From: Brachyhypopomus gauderio
Lineage: Eukaryota > Chordata > Actinopteri > Gymnotiformes > Hypopomidae
DNA: 64,000 bases
Assembly (NCBI RefSeq): GCF_052324685.1
Contig: NC_135211.1
Coordinates: 51,783,682-51,847,681, forward strand
Reading direction: 5' to 3'
Under the pieces are notes generated by a model. It searched no databases and was not told the DNA's origin. It saw nothing but the letters and a program-made list of their open reading frames with translations. Of this stretch, positions 24,101 to 36,284 are shown one piece after another; positions within the stretch are counted from its first letter, which is position 1; the number at the start of each line of letters is the position of its first letter. Both the position numbers and the translations under genes were made by a program.

Positions 24101-24591
24101 ATGTTTTCGTTGGTTCTGCATAACTTATTACTCTTTTCCCGCTCATTCTTTTCAGACTATCTCTCTGAATCTTGGTGTTGAGAAGTAAGTGACTATGTAG
24201 CTATAGCTAACGTAGCTAACTAACCTAGCTAGCTAGCTAACGTGGCTAATATTACTGTTATCTGTGCTGCTTTTCACTAATTATGTAATCTGCAATACCC
24301 TTATATTTATGTCTCCTATATACTTTTTTCGTATGGGATGTTGTTTGCCGTGAGGTAGCACCACTGCTTAAATATTATGAGGTAGCATCACTGCTTAAAT
24401 ATTATGTCAAAAGAAGGGCCCTTCAAATTGTGGTAGTTATGTTTTTTGTTTTTCTTAGTTTGTAACTCCATTTTATCAAGCCAACAGGTTAAACATTGCT
24501 TCATTTGTTTTTCAGGTGCTGTACATATGATGACGTATTTTCCGGTTAAGGTAATAAAACTTTTTCCTAAATTTGGTTAAGAACATTTTAA
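24101..24591 (+). other. Candidate 5' non-coding exons of the transposase gene
   Basis: A GT donor (GAGAAGTAAGTGAC at about 24186) and a T-rich acceptor ending CAG (24515) precede the ATG at 24592. This would make a spliced leader. Inference only. Confidence 0.35.
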
Positions 24592-25240
24592 ATGAAGAGA
24601 TCCAAATTACCCGTGTCTGATTCTGCTCTAAGGAGGAGAGCTAGAGTAGATTACCAAATGACAGTTCAAAATCTTGAAGAAGGGATGTGTGTAAATAGAC
24701 AGACACCTGAAGCCACTGGTGAAAGGGATAGGACCAGTAGGGAAGAGTTCAGACTTCAGGGTATGGCTGAGGAAATCCATGTGCATGCATGTTCACACAG
24801 CACAGGTGAATATTCATCTGACAGCATTAGAGATTCTGCAGTCAAAGGTGATGTACACAGCGTCTCAGTAGGTAGTACGTGTTGTAATTACTATGATATG
24901 ACTGAGTCTGATGACAGCCAGAAAGAAATGTCAGAGACTGAGGAGACTGAAAGTCTAAGACATCGCCTATCAAATTGGGCCTTAACCTATGGTGTGTCTC
25001 ATATTGCGCTTACTGCCCTTCTGGCCATATTGTGTTTCTACCATCCTGAGCTGCCTAAAGATGCTAGAACCATTCTACGCACCAAGACAAATTACTCTGT
25101 AAAGGAGATGTGTAGTGGTCTTTATCATTACTTTGGCATTGTGGCAGCTTTACAAAAGACATTGTCTAAGTGGAAGAGCACATTGGCCAATGGTACTTGC
25201 TTGAGACTTCAGGTGAACATTGATGGGTTACCCCTGTAAA

Positions 25241-26082
25241 GGCCCATTCACACCCTACGGTAATTACGGATACGGACCCTTTCGTCCGGTTCCGGAGGTC
25301 GTTTCATCCGTCAGTGGGTCCGTTGCCAGAGCGCTTACGAATCCGTAGTAACGGAGCAATATAAACCGCAAATCAGGGGGCAGTAGAGAGTCAGAAGCAT
25401 CGGACGTACACCAATTCGGGAAAATCAATGAAGAAGAGTACTGGACTTTAAAAAATGACGCTCGAGTTAGAAGAGAAACTTTGCGAGTTGGTTAGAGGCT
25501 ACATTCTGCTACGGTGCCAGGTCATCGCGATAAACAGCGATGCAAAAACAGCTGGGAAATTCGAAATTCGTCCGTGTCCGGAGGTATAAAGCGGCCTGCT
25601 TTATACCTCCGGACACGGACGAATTTCGTCCGTCCGTACCAAACGTAGCCTCCGTAGGGGACCACTATACCTCTTTCCGTTTCCAACGTTGTTATGATTT
25701 TTTTTAATACATCCTCTAGAGGGCAGTATAGTCAAATTTCCGGCACCGGCGCACCAGCAATCTCCTCCCAGCTGTTTTTGCATCGCTGTTTATCGCGATG
25801 ACCTGGCACCGTAGCAGAATGTAGCCTCTAACCAACTCGCAAAGTTTCTCTTCTAACTCGAGCGTCATTTTTTAAAGTCCAGTACTCTTCTTCATTGATT
25901 TTCCCGAATTGGTGTACGTCCGATGCTTCTGACTCTCTACTGCCCCCTGATTTGCGGTTTATATTGCTCCGTTACTACGGATTCGTAAGCGCTCTGGCAA
26001 CGGACCCACTGACGGATGAAACGACCTCCGGAACCGGACGAAAGGGTCCGTATCCGTAATTACCGTAGGGTGTGAATGGGCC
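25241..26082. mobile_element. Long fold-back MITE inside the transposase ORF
   Basis: The outer arms 25241-25560 and about 25760-26082 are inverted copies of each other (GGCCCATTCACACCC... / ...GGGTGTGAATGGGCC) over about 320 bp. A second, perfect palindrome of about 50 bp lies at 25572-25622. Non-coding. It separates codons for LPL and for SSKMQ of the transposase. Confidence 0.88.
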
Positions 26083-26888
26083 AAGAGCTCAAAAATGCAA
26101 CTATGGCCAATTTTGGGTCTGTTGGTCACTGTACCTATGAAAGAGCCAGCTGTGATTGGGCTTTTTTCGGGCATTAAGAAACCCAATAGCGTTACATTTT
26201 TGGAGGATTTTGTCACTGAACTTGCTGACCTAGAGAAAGGATTTGACTTTGAGGAAAAAAGGTTCACACTAACTCTTGATTCAGTCATATGTGATACACC
26301 TGCATGTTCATTCGTAAAAAGCACAAAGTCCTTTAATGGGTATCACGGCTGTGACAAGTGCACACAGAATGGTGTGTACATAAATAATCGCATGACGTAC
26401 CCACTTGTGAATTGTGTAAACAGAACAGACGAGTCATTTTCAATCAGAGCTGATGAAGAGCACCATCAGGGTCCACATCCCTTTACTGGTGTAAATATTG
26501 GCATGGTCTCTCAGTTCCCACTAGATTATATGCACCTTGTGTGCTTGGGTGTGGTGAGACGATTGATAAATCTCTGGCTCAAGGGACCACTTTGTGTGCG
26601 TCTACCATCCAGACTTGTGGACAGGATCTCTGACAGTCTTCTAAGCTTTCGTGCACACATTGCTGATGAATTTGCTCGCAAACCACAGTCACTGAAGGAG
26701 GTTGATAGGTGGAAAGCTACAGAATTTAGGCAGTTTTTGCTCTATACTGGACCTGTAGTATTAAGGGACACTTTGGACCCGGAAGTTTATTCCGATTTTT
26801 TGTTGTTATCCACTGCCATTGCCATACTAGTCAGTCCTAAACTGTCGGAGAGTCACAGCAATTATGCAAGCATGCAAGTGTTAGAGAG

Positions 26889-27400
26889 AGCGAGAGAGAG
26901 GTGGAACCAAGTGCCACAAAAACAACAGAACTAAAGGAGTGCCTAAATAAACGCGGACTGCTCAACGCGTAAAAAGAAATAAAGCAAAAGCAAGGACGTC
27001 AGGGGAAGGAGCTGACTAATAGCAAAAAGGCTATTCAAACAAAAAACCCTTCCCATACGAACAGCAACGGGATAGGAAGGTAAACAGGTTGAGGAAAACT
27101 TGAGGGAGGTCAGTAAGGGACGCAGGAGAGGACTTGAAAAAAGACAGAGAAGAGAGATAAGAGAGATAGGTGGCGAGACACCTAAAGAGGCAAACGCTGC
27201 AAAACAGAGTAAGAGAGAGGCTGAGAGCGTAACGGCATAACCACAACGAATCAGCAATGATCCGTCTCCACTGGCTTCCTTAAGAAGCCATGGCAACAGG
27301 TGAGACAGATCATTGCTGATTGCGCTGCTGGAGTCTAGGACTGGCTCGGGTGCCCCTTGTGGATGTAGATAGCACGGCATCCGAGCCAGCCCTGACAGAG
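26889..27400. other. Unidentified insertion/replacement in the transposase ORF
   Basis: Purine-rich sequence with no match to the flanking protein. It contains a 74-bp inverted repeat (27248-27321, AATCAGCAATGATC and complement). The transposase frame is lost after NYASMQVL and resumes at ENHL. Confidence 0.5.
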
Positions 27401-27972
27401 AATCATTTGCGCAAGATCAAAAGCTTTGTCCGTAAACCCTCATGTCCCCTTGCTCAAATTATTCGAAGACTTTCTGAAGAAGACCAGTGTGATGACAGAG
27501 TCGTGAATGTGCCACAGTTTCGAAAGGAACATTCTCGCGGACCCGTACCTGTCGGCCCTGTCGTCGTTGCACAGTATGATGAATTTAAATCAGAAAAATT
27601 CACAATTAAGACAAAGGCAAACAACAATACGTTTGTGGTAGCAGGTAATGTGTGCAGCATTTCCAACATCATTGAGTGTAGAGATGATATTTATGTGGCC
27701 TACAGAAAATATACTGACTCGTCTTCATTTTTCAGTTACCCTTTTGATTCAGGCTTTTTAAATGTTGTCTGTGTATCTCAGTTACAGCCTGATGTTGAAT
27801 TTTCTCAAGTGTCAGAGATCTCTCAGAAGTTTGTAGCTGTACCCCACAAGGACAGATTTGTCATCATCCCACTGTTTCACACAAAGGATTAGGGGCAGGC
27901 CACTTTAATCATCTTTTTTTTTTTTTTTTTTTTTGTCTTTTTCTATTTTTAATTTAAATTTATTTATTTTAG

Positions 27973-30900
27973 AAGTACTGTGGTGTGTTGTTCATCGAGG
28001 AGAATACTGTAAATGTGATTCCAAGCAAATGGTTTCAAGATGGAGAGTCCTGGTGGCCAAATTATCCAACAGACCAGAGAATTAACAAGGCCATCAAAAA
28101 CTGTGAAGAGCCTGGTCCTGGATGGAAAAAGTTCACTGCCCGCATCATATGTGAGAAAGGCAAGTTAGTTCTCTTTGTGGTCCATGTGCACCTTTTAGGA
28201 CAGACTTTGTGGATCACTGATCAACTGATCAAATTCATAATATTTTTTTATTCCACTGTAATGTCATTGAAGTGTTTTTGTGTGTTTGTTTGTTCGTGTG
28301 TGTTTGCTTGATTGTGCATTTATTTAATTAAAGCAGATGATCTAACTGATGCAAAAAGAAAAATCAAGCAGTATCTTGACACTGACACTGCTGGTTTACA
28401 ATCAGAGGATGAGGGCTCACAGAAAAGGAGGAAAAAAAAAAAGAAGTATGTACTGTAACTTACTGCAAGTTTAACAGAGGTCTTTGTTTTTTTCCTGTTC
28501 ACTGTTTGTCTTTTTCTGGTTTAGATACTTAAATGAAAGTGACAGTGACAGTGATATGTCTGGTAACGAAGGAAGGACATCTGTCCGAAAGGTTAATTTC
28601 AGGCTACCGCATATACCTCAACCTTTCCCACCAACTATTACAGATATTTGTAAGACTTGTTTTTATTCTTTTTATAATGCATCCCTATATAAAATGTTTA
28701 CTGCTGTGTAATTGCATGCATTTGTATCTGTTTGGTTTTAGCTGCTAAACCCCAGGGACCGATCAATGAAGTAAGCAGGTCTGTTGCTTCCAAGCCCTTT
28801 CTATCTCGCATCCCGAATCAGGATCCAGGTAAAATTGCACATAGTTTGTTATGCGAGGGCCAACGCTTGTTAGTTTTACAAAAGGGGGAGTGGAGAGTAT
28901 CTGGATTATTATCATACAGATTCACACTGTATTTCCTCTGATTTCTGTCTTTCTGGTTAATGTCAGGCATTATTTATTTACTACATTTTCCCTTCTTATT
29001 TCTGTTTTCAGGAAATAGTTCACAGATCTGCAGCCAAGGCTATAATACTGAACACTCAAACCCAGAAATGTTTTCTGGTAAGTGTCGTGTCACTCAAAAG
29101 GGTTGGGGCCTCATTTAGTAGACGTTGTAGTATTCCAGGTTATGAGCAATGCACACTCATTTAAAATTGTGTTTTATAAAATATGGACTGTACTGACACT
29201 GGTACTAATGGTCATACCCCAAACACTTTAGCTTTCCTCTTTTCTGTTTGAGGCAGTTAAACATGATGAGTTTTCTATGTTAATTTTAGGTGCAAATCTG
29301 TGCATATTAGTGTCTCTAAATGTATGTCTCCACTTTTAGCTGCCAACCCCCAGGGACAAAACCAAGACAAAAGATTTGCTGATCTTAGCTGGTCTGTTCC
29401 TTCCAGGCCCTTTGATCCTTTTGTCCTCAATCATAAGCCAGGTAAAACTGCACATGGTAAAAAATCACTCACATGATGATGTGCTGTCCAGGAAGAGCAT
29501 TTCTAACAAATGTCAACTTGGCAACCTGTATTCAGAGACTTGTCTCTTTTGTATTTCATCTCGGGCTTCTCTCTTTTCTAATATTAGGCATTACTTCTTT
29601 TCCTCATTCACCATATGATGGGAACAATTCACAGATCTGCAACAATGAACATGAAGGAACACAAGTTATTCCAGGTAAGAGCTGGTATACAGCTAGTATA
29701 CAGCTAAATGTTCTTGGGATCTTTCTGTTCGGCATAGGAATCACCAAACACATAGCAACAACTTTGTAACGTCCCACCAGATACCTGAACCATTATAGCA
29801 ATCAACTAATAATTTTCACATTGGGCACCATAGCAACTACTTGCTAAAATCTTATGAACCACCTTAAGTAAACCCCTCTTCAGCTTGCTACATAGTCACT
29901 GGTCAAAATTCTTATAACAAAGGACAACTTTATGTGGCAGGAATATTATACTTCTGAAACCTACTACTATATCGATTTTCACAAACACAGTATACATATA
30001 AAGATTTCACATGTATAGATTGGTATCAGACAGTGATTCTAGATGATTCTAGATTCTTCTGTGTGTTATTTTTCCTGTATGCATTTTTTGTTTAGGTGCC
30101 AATTCTCAGGACCTTTTTGATGGCAGAAATGCGTCTGCATCCTCCTTGCTTACTTGTCCCAGAGGGATGGGAACAGAAGAGAAATGTGTTTTCAGGCCAC
30201 AATTCAGAGTTGGACAGCATAGTGGCCCAATCTCTTGCTCAGGTGAACTATTCGTGTTCTCTGGTCATGCTTCACCAAGCCTAAAATGCAGCCATATTCA
30301 ACTTTAGCTTGTTTTGGGCCCTAAAGCTGAAAGGCATGAACTTTATTTAAACATTGTGGAAATTAGTGTGAAGACTTTTTTCTGGATTTGTATTGTCTTT
30401 CAGCTGCAGAATTACACATCCTGCTTCTGCTTGAAAACATAAAGCAGCAAGTGTCACAGCTGTCAGCGACTGTTGGATTTCTGATGACTAGAGTAGGGTC
30501 CACTCCACAACTCCAGTGTGAAATGCCTGAAGAATTCCAGTTTCCGTTGGACAGCATAGATGAGGTTGATCAGTTTGAAGCGTGGATACAGTGTCCAGAA
30601 AATGTAGAAAGAAAAAACAATCTTGTAAGTATGTATGTTAGCTTTCAGTCCATTGATGTACAGTACAGACCAAAAGTTTGGACACATTTTCTCATTCAAA
30701 GAGTTTTCTTTATTTTCATGACTATGAAAACTGTAGATTCACACTGAAGGCATCAAAACTATGAATTAACTATGAATTAATTATATACTTAACAAAAAAG
30801 TGTGAAACAATTGAAAATATGTCTTATACTCTAGGTTCTTCAAAGTAGCCACAGTAGGTGGCTCAGTAGGTGTTTTCTACCAGTTCTGGCTTTTTATTGA

Positions 30901-31863
30901 CTTTTGACAGTGTATATATAGATGCAAGCTGTCGGTGGTTCATTTATTTTGCATTTATGTATTTGTTCTCACACACAGGTCTCTGCATTGTCATCTGTTG
31001 GGGGACTAGATACAAAGAAAGTAACCTGGAATATCCTGGCACGCCTCTTCTCTTGCAGTGTTTCAAAGAAAATAAACTGGAAAGGGGTCAATGGGAAAAA
31101 AGCATTCCACAAAATGGGGAGCAAAACTATACTCATACGTAAGTATTAATACAAGTATTTGTTAATTTAGGATTTGAGAAAAAATAAAACAAAAGATGTA
31201 CTGTTCAGTCATTATTTCAGTACTTTATTCCCCATATGTCAGTACGTGTTGCAAGGGTACAGAGTAAGAGTTTGTTTGAGACCAACAGAAGATAAGTACT
31301 AAAAGACTGCATACAGTTTAGTTGTTTTGTGTGTGGATAAATTTAGGCATATAATTATGGTTATTATATAGTGTATTTGTATATAGTTAGACCATTTGTT
31401 AGAGCATGAGTTTTTGTTCAGTGTACTGCTGTAAGTTGCAGATTATTCTGTGCATCGTTTAAAAGGGTTTGCCATTTGATCTATAGAAAATGTTGTTTTG
31501 TAGGGATTCCACGTTGAAAACAGATGTACCAAATCACATGTTAAATGTTAAAATGTGTTACCAAATTATTAATTGCATGTAAACGTGAATATTCTAGTAA
31601 TATGTGCTGGCCTGTCTACTCTCACTTTTTTTTCAACAATTTATTTTTAACTCCTTCCTTTTTCTTTTTGTTGTATTAGCTGTGGTTAATATTCTGTTGT
31701 CCAGCACTGCTTTCTCATTAATTTGTGTTTTTGTTTAGGTTCTGTTCGGAAATGTCCAACTTCTGCAGGAGCAACAGACACTGAAATAACTCGGCATGCC
31801 ATCAGATGGTTCAACTTGTCCTGTGACCGAGGGGGTGGACGGCAAGAACGCAACAAGCAGTGA
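27973..31863 (+). CDS. DUF4806-type protein, 11 coding exons, frame intact
   Basis: Exons are 27973-28159, 28337-28445, 28525-28649, 28742-28828, 29012-29077, 29340-29441, 29588-29674, 30096-30242, 30404-30624, 30979-31138 and 31739-31863 (TGA). Every junction keeps frame, giving about 470 residues. The N-terminus (VLFIEENTVNVIPSKW, WWPNY, RINKAIK) and the C-terminus (FPLDSIDEVDQFEAWI, GGLDTKKVTWNILARLFS, INWKGVNGKKAFH) match a DUF4806 family of unknown function that often sits beside transposase genes. The middle is low-complexity: a Lys tract at exon 2/3 and acidic Ser-Asp repeats. Exon pairs 4-5 and 6-7 resemble each other. Intron 1 uses a GC donor (AAAG|GCAAGT). No start codon lies in the first exon, so a further 5' exon must exist, possibly shared with the transposase transcript. 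An AATAAA lies at 31937-31942. Confidence 0.65.
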
Positions 31864-32382
31864 GAATGTCCTGTGGTGGTGTTTATACACAGTCATACCA
31901 GAATATTACACAGATATGTATGTGAGTTTTACAAAAAATAAATTTGGTAAAAAAAGAATTTGTTTTATTTATTGTTTATTTGTTTTTATTCAAATTGTGG
32001 AAGTGAAAGGACAGAACTATGAATAATACAAATAAAAAATGATTGACTGATTACATTTATTCAGAATTTTTAATGTTTTAAAACTAATTAAATAAATATT
32101 GCATTGCATTTCAATTTGGTTGAAAATATTTAACATTGATATAGTTCATATTTTAAAACATACTAAAATAAACATTACTTTCTATAGTAAGTTTAGTTAA
32201 AGTATTGTGTTTGTATTTTAGAATCTAGTATGGAAATTATTTTCTACATATTTTAAAATGTAATTGTGTAAAGTATTGCATTAATAAGTGTAAACTAGTA
32301 GGGAAAGCATTATATTTTATTAGAACTATAAAGGTAAGATAGCTTGATAGCTTTTTCCTGTCTTTTGCCCTTCATGTATTGC

Positions 32383-33233
32383 CAGTGGCGGACTTAGCAA
32401 TTTGCGGGCTCAAGGCGAATTAAGCTAGGGGGCCCATCAACATTAATACATGAGAAGTAAGTTCAGGTTCACACTACACGATTTTAGGCTGGTTTTTCAG
32501 TCGCCGACTGTTTTTGTAGATCGCCGACAGAAACTGTGGTCGGAGGCAAATCGGGGATCATTCGGCGCTCGCTCAGTCGTGTAGTGTGAACTGCTGAAAG
32601 ACGCTCGCCGAGTGGTCGCCAACTCATCGCAGACGACCGGCAGATATCTAGCATGTTTAATATCTAGCATGTTTCATATCTAGCCCAGTCGGCGACCGTG
32701 AGTCAACAGCAGCGTCTAGCTTCATACAACTTTACTACAACACTGTGTTTAAGTTATTGTGACAGCACTGGAGAAATAGTGCGATTGACTATATCTATGT
32801 TCACTGCAACGGAGAGATGAAATAATTCTGGCAATTTGGGACTATGGAGTGGTTAAACGGTAAAAAAAAATAATAATAATAACGAAAACGTGGAGTACAT
32901 GTACATTGTTTTTATCTTCTTCGTGGTGTTGCTGGTTCTCGCGAGTGTTTCGTTTTCGTGTTCTCGTGTTTTTGGACGGCAGCCAGATGAGTCGGCGATT
33001 CCCCAGTCGTGTAATTCGTGAGCCCGCGTCGCTGATCAGTCATGTAGTGTGAAAGCCACAACAACTGAAAGACTTGCGATTACAGCACAACCAGTGTAGT
33101 GCGAACGGCACAAAAACCTGATGACTGAAAAGTTGTGTAGTGTGAACCTGGCTTTAGCTAGACAAGGGGGCCCTACAGTGGGAGGGGCCCAAGGCAATTG
33201 CCTAGCAACGCCTCTATGCAAAGACCGCCTCTG
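32383..33233. mobile_element. hAT non-autonomous element with perfect 8-bp duplication
   Basis: The ends CAGTGGCGGACTTAG and (complement of the right end) CAGAGGCGGTCTTTG are flanked by TGTATTGC at 32375-32382 and 33234-33241. Subterminal GGGGGCCC motifs are shared. The middle is occupied by another MITE (32464-33151). Confidence 0.9.
32464..33151. mobile_element. MITE nested in the hAT element
   Basis: The left end AGGTTCACACTACACGATTT and the right end GTTGTGTAGTGTGAACCT form inverted repeats. Inside are many CGCCGACTG/CAGTCGGCG pairs. A related design with different sequence occurs at 51893-52197. Confidence 0.75.
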
Positions 33234-34106
33234 TGTATTGCTGTTTCTTCTGTCAGCAAACCTGATTCAAGTAATTAGCCGTTTCAGCCATTTACATGCG
33301 TGTGGAACCTCAATAGACTGCAGAGCAGGGCGTCGCCAGGACTGCATTATAGTAGTAAGCACACCGTTATAAACGCGCAGCTGATCCGGAGCCGGTCGGC
33401 GGATAGTAAGTGGATAGTAAGCGGTAAGTGGATCTGAGCCGCATTTGGGCCGAAGGAACACAAAAACTACAAAGATCTGGCGTGGTGCCGGTCCGGTGTC
33501 ATTCTGAGTCACGGTGTCACGCCAGATCCATACTGAGACTGGACCGTTGTGCGTTTGGACGAAGGCCCAGGTCCGTTTTACGGACCTGGCCCGGATTTTA
33601 TGACAGTTCCTGCCCAGATCCAGGCCGAATGCATTTTGCTATCTGGGTTTTGATCATTTTTCATGCCTGCACACGCACACCCTCTAAGTCACACTGTAAC
33701 TCGCAGTTGTAATTTGAAACCTCCATTCATTTCAACGGGGGGCTTTATTAAACTTAAATTCATTAAAATCTATACATCCTATCGACTCAAAAATTACATA
33801 GCGACTGTTTTATTTGACAAGCAAACTTATCAGGTTGTTATTGATTGCTAGCTTCCTGAATTCATTCACTGATGAGTCCAAGCATTTCATCAGCCACTTC
33901 GGCTTCAACCAGTCGGCCACTGGCCCAGCGAATGCTCGAGGCCATAGTCTCCAATCTGTTTCAGTCACATAATAAAAAGTGATATAAATTCACTGTCGTA
34001 ACATGACTCGTGTTCTCTACTTTCTACTACAAATATGTTGATGAACTCGGTTCAGAATGAAATACAATTCACTTTAAAATATCACGAAGCCCAGGGCCGG
34101 CGCCAC
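33234..34106. other. Intergenic, no gene seen
   Basis: Contains a GC-rich repeat-like patch (33320-33640) with inverted motifs such as GGTCCGTTTTACGGACC at about 33570. No coding exon was recognised. Confidence 0.4.
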
Positions 34107-34136
34107 GGGGGGGGGGGGGGGGGGGGGAGGGGGGGG
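34107..34136. repeat. Poly-G tract (G21-A-G8) at the duplication border
   Basis: It ends three bases before the left breakpoint of the 6.4-kb tandem duplication (34139). Confidence 0.9.
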
Positions 34137-34469
34137 CGAGGTGTCCCGCCCCCTCAATGTAAATAATAAGACCCATTTATTTTACAGCAATCGCTACATA
34201 TACTTTCGCGAGTGACCGTAGCGCGCGACTCCGCCCACCTCACGCCACCCCCCGCTCAACAACTTGTTCAGGGTCCAGAATGGTTTGGGACAGGGTGGTC
34301 TAGTTTTCTTCTCCCAGGAAAAAAAATCCAACCCCCCTTCATACTGACGGAATGCAAACAGCATTGGACTCTACCGCAGCCGGCTCTGCAATGTAATGGA
34401 GATTCACTAAAGATGCTACGATTGTATTACCACTATGAAGTATGAATTAAAAAAATGAACTAAACCAAA

Positions 34470-34524
34470 ATGAAGATATGGTTACAGCGTACACGATGGA
34501 CTCTGCTTTTCCTCTGTGTATCAG
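34470..34524 (+). CDS. Signal-peptide first exon of the Ig receptor gene, copy 1
   Basis: ATG at 34470 starts MKIWLQRTRWTLLFLCVS, a basic then hydrophobic leader typical of a cleavable signal peptide. The exon ends in phase 1 at a consensus donor (TCAG|GTGAGT). The IgV exon at 53270 begins in the matching phase, continuing as [11 protein letters not shown]. The same exon is repeated at 40902. The upstream flank (34139-34469) is the only nearby candidate promoter. Confidence 0.65.
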
Positions 34525-35142
34525 GTGAGTTTGTGACTGCAAGTTTGTGTCATTTTGAATACAAGCTTTCCTTCCTGTCTTTGTGTTTTGTTATTTGTAG
34601 CGAGGTGAGGTATTCATGATACATTACTATGTGATCTTATTAACACATAATTCAACCTTTCTGAGTATGTAATGTTAGTATTTACTGGTGGTATATAATG
34701 GTACTTATTCATTCATTCATTTCATTCATTTATTATTAATGACCACACAACAAGTTGGTGGAATTTGCTTCCGGTACAGCATAACATACACACATCTCTG
34801 TGTCAAAAGAAAAAACAAATGCATAAATACAACTCTTCTACAACTCAAACAATTCTTTCAGATCATACATTGATTTAGTGACCGCACAGCAGTTGGAAAT
34901 AAACTGTTTTTGAGTCTGACTGATTTTGTTGGTAGGGATAGCGTCTTCCAGAAGGCATGCGGTATCAAATATGGTTATTTCTACCTCTTGTCTATTTGTG
35001 GTTGTGAGTTTTTATCTTATCATTTCAATAGCTTTTAAGTAGTCCATCAAAAGAGCACCAAAAAAGAAACTCACCACCACAAATAGGTAAGAGATAGAAA
35101 TACCCATATCCGAGTTGTAGGTTGTTGCTTAGGATGCCCTCT

Positions 35143-35401
35143 ATAACGCGCTGCCGCCGATCGCGGCGGTGACGCGTTGGTTTTTTAACGTGGTGAGAAC
35201 CCAAACGCTAAATAATAAATAAATGTCTCACAGGCTCAAGAGGCACAGAATTCTGTCTCAAGCGTCCGCACACGGCGAGCAACTAGCTGAGCAAACGGGC
35301 ACGCGTGACCGTTTGCTCAGCTAGTTGCTCGCTGTGTGCGGGGGGCTTTAGCGTTTGGGTTCTCACCACGTTAAAAAACCAACGCGTCACCGCTGCGATC
35401 G
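35143..35401. mobile_element. Palindromic MITE (complete in unit 1 only)
   Basis: The arms ACGCG...GTTTTTTAACGTGGTGAGAAC and their complement (about 65 bp) enclose a second palindrome at about 35258-35345 built on GCGAGCAACTAGCTGAGCAAA. In unit 2 only the left arm survives (41816-41882). Confidence 0.85.
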
Positions 35402-35454
35402 TAAGACAAGAGGTAGAAATAACCATATTTGATACCGCATGCCTTATTTATTAT

Positions 35455-36000
35455 CCATATTTGAGTTGTACAGTTGTATGTTGTTGTATAGGATGCACTT
35501 AATGTAATACAACTTGTTTGATGCTCTTATGATGGACCATTTAAAAGCTATTGAAATTATTAGACAGAAACCCACCACCACACATAGATAAGAGCTAGAA
35601 ATATCCATATCTGAGTTGTAGGTTGTTGTTTAGAATGCACTTTATGTAATACAACTTGACTGGTGCTCTTATGATGCACCGTGTAAAAGCTATTAAAATA
35701 AGATAACAACTCACCACCACAAATAGACAAGAGGTAGAAATACACATATAAGCATTGTAGGTTGTTGTTTAGGATGCCCTTAATATATTAGAACTTGTTT
35801 GGTGGTCTTATGATGGACTATTTAAAAGCTATTGAAATAATAAGACAAGAATGGACTACAACAAATAGATAACAGCTATGAATACCCAACTCTGATATAT
35901 AGACTGTTATTTAGGATGCACTTTGTCTAATAAAACATCTTTGGTGCTCTTATGATGGTCCATTGAAAAGCTATTGAAATTATTGGAAAAAAAAAAACAG
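35455..36000. repeat. ~142-bp tandem array, unit 1
   Basis: Monomers contain AAAAGCTATTGAAAT, CTCACCACCACAAATAG, GTAGGTTGTTGTT and CTCTTATGATGGACC. About four monomers recur every 139-147 bp. Reversed monomers occur at 34960-35070. Apparent peptides are shadows of the repeat. Confidence 0.85.
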
Positions 36001-36284
36001 TGTGCGCAGTGCTCTGGGGCCTTTAATACCGCCACTTGCATCCGTGTTAACCGTGTTAATGTAATTTGTAGACGGTGCCGTTGTAGCGGTCACAAGATTA
36101 CATTTTAAATAAAATGTTGTCTACAACTTAAAATATGTATGTTCCTGGCGTAAACAAAGTTGTAGGTATTTGTTTTGTTTGCCAGAAATAAGAATTTGCA
36201 CATTTTGGCACTTTTGCTGATACTGTCTTAAAATTATTGAAGAAAGAATTCCGAATATGCGAATATGCGAACGTGAAACCAACT

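Larger units (their letters stand above)
24592..27892 (+). pseudogene. CACTA/EnSpm-like (Transposase_21-type) transposase, broken
   Basis: Three coding blocks of one protein are separated by insertions: 24592-25239 (N-terminal, ending RLQVNIDGLPL), about 26089-26888 (from SSKMQLWPILGL) and about 27401-27892 (ENHLRKIKSFVRKP to FHTKD, TAG). The middle block has the family hallmarks CDTPACSFVK, GYHGCDKC, EEHH and FPLDYMHLVCLGVVRRL, then FARKP and DRWKATEFRQFLLYTGP. The first junction holds an 842-bp fold-back element that puts a TAA right after LPL. The second has about 510 bp of unrelated DNA in place of roughly 60 expected residues. No full transposase can be made. It is followed 80 bp later by the DUF4806 gene on the same strand. 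The assignment to CACTA is from remembered family features. Confidence 0.7.
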
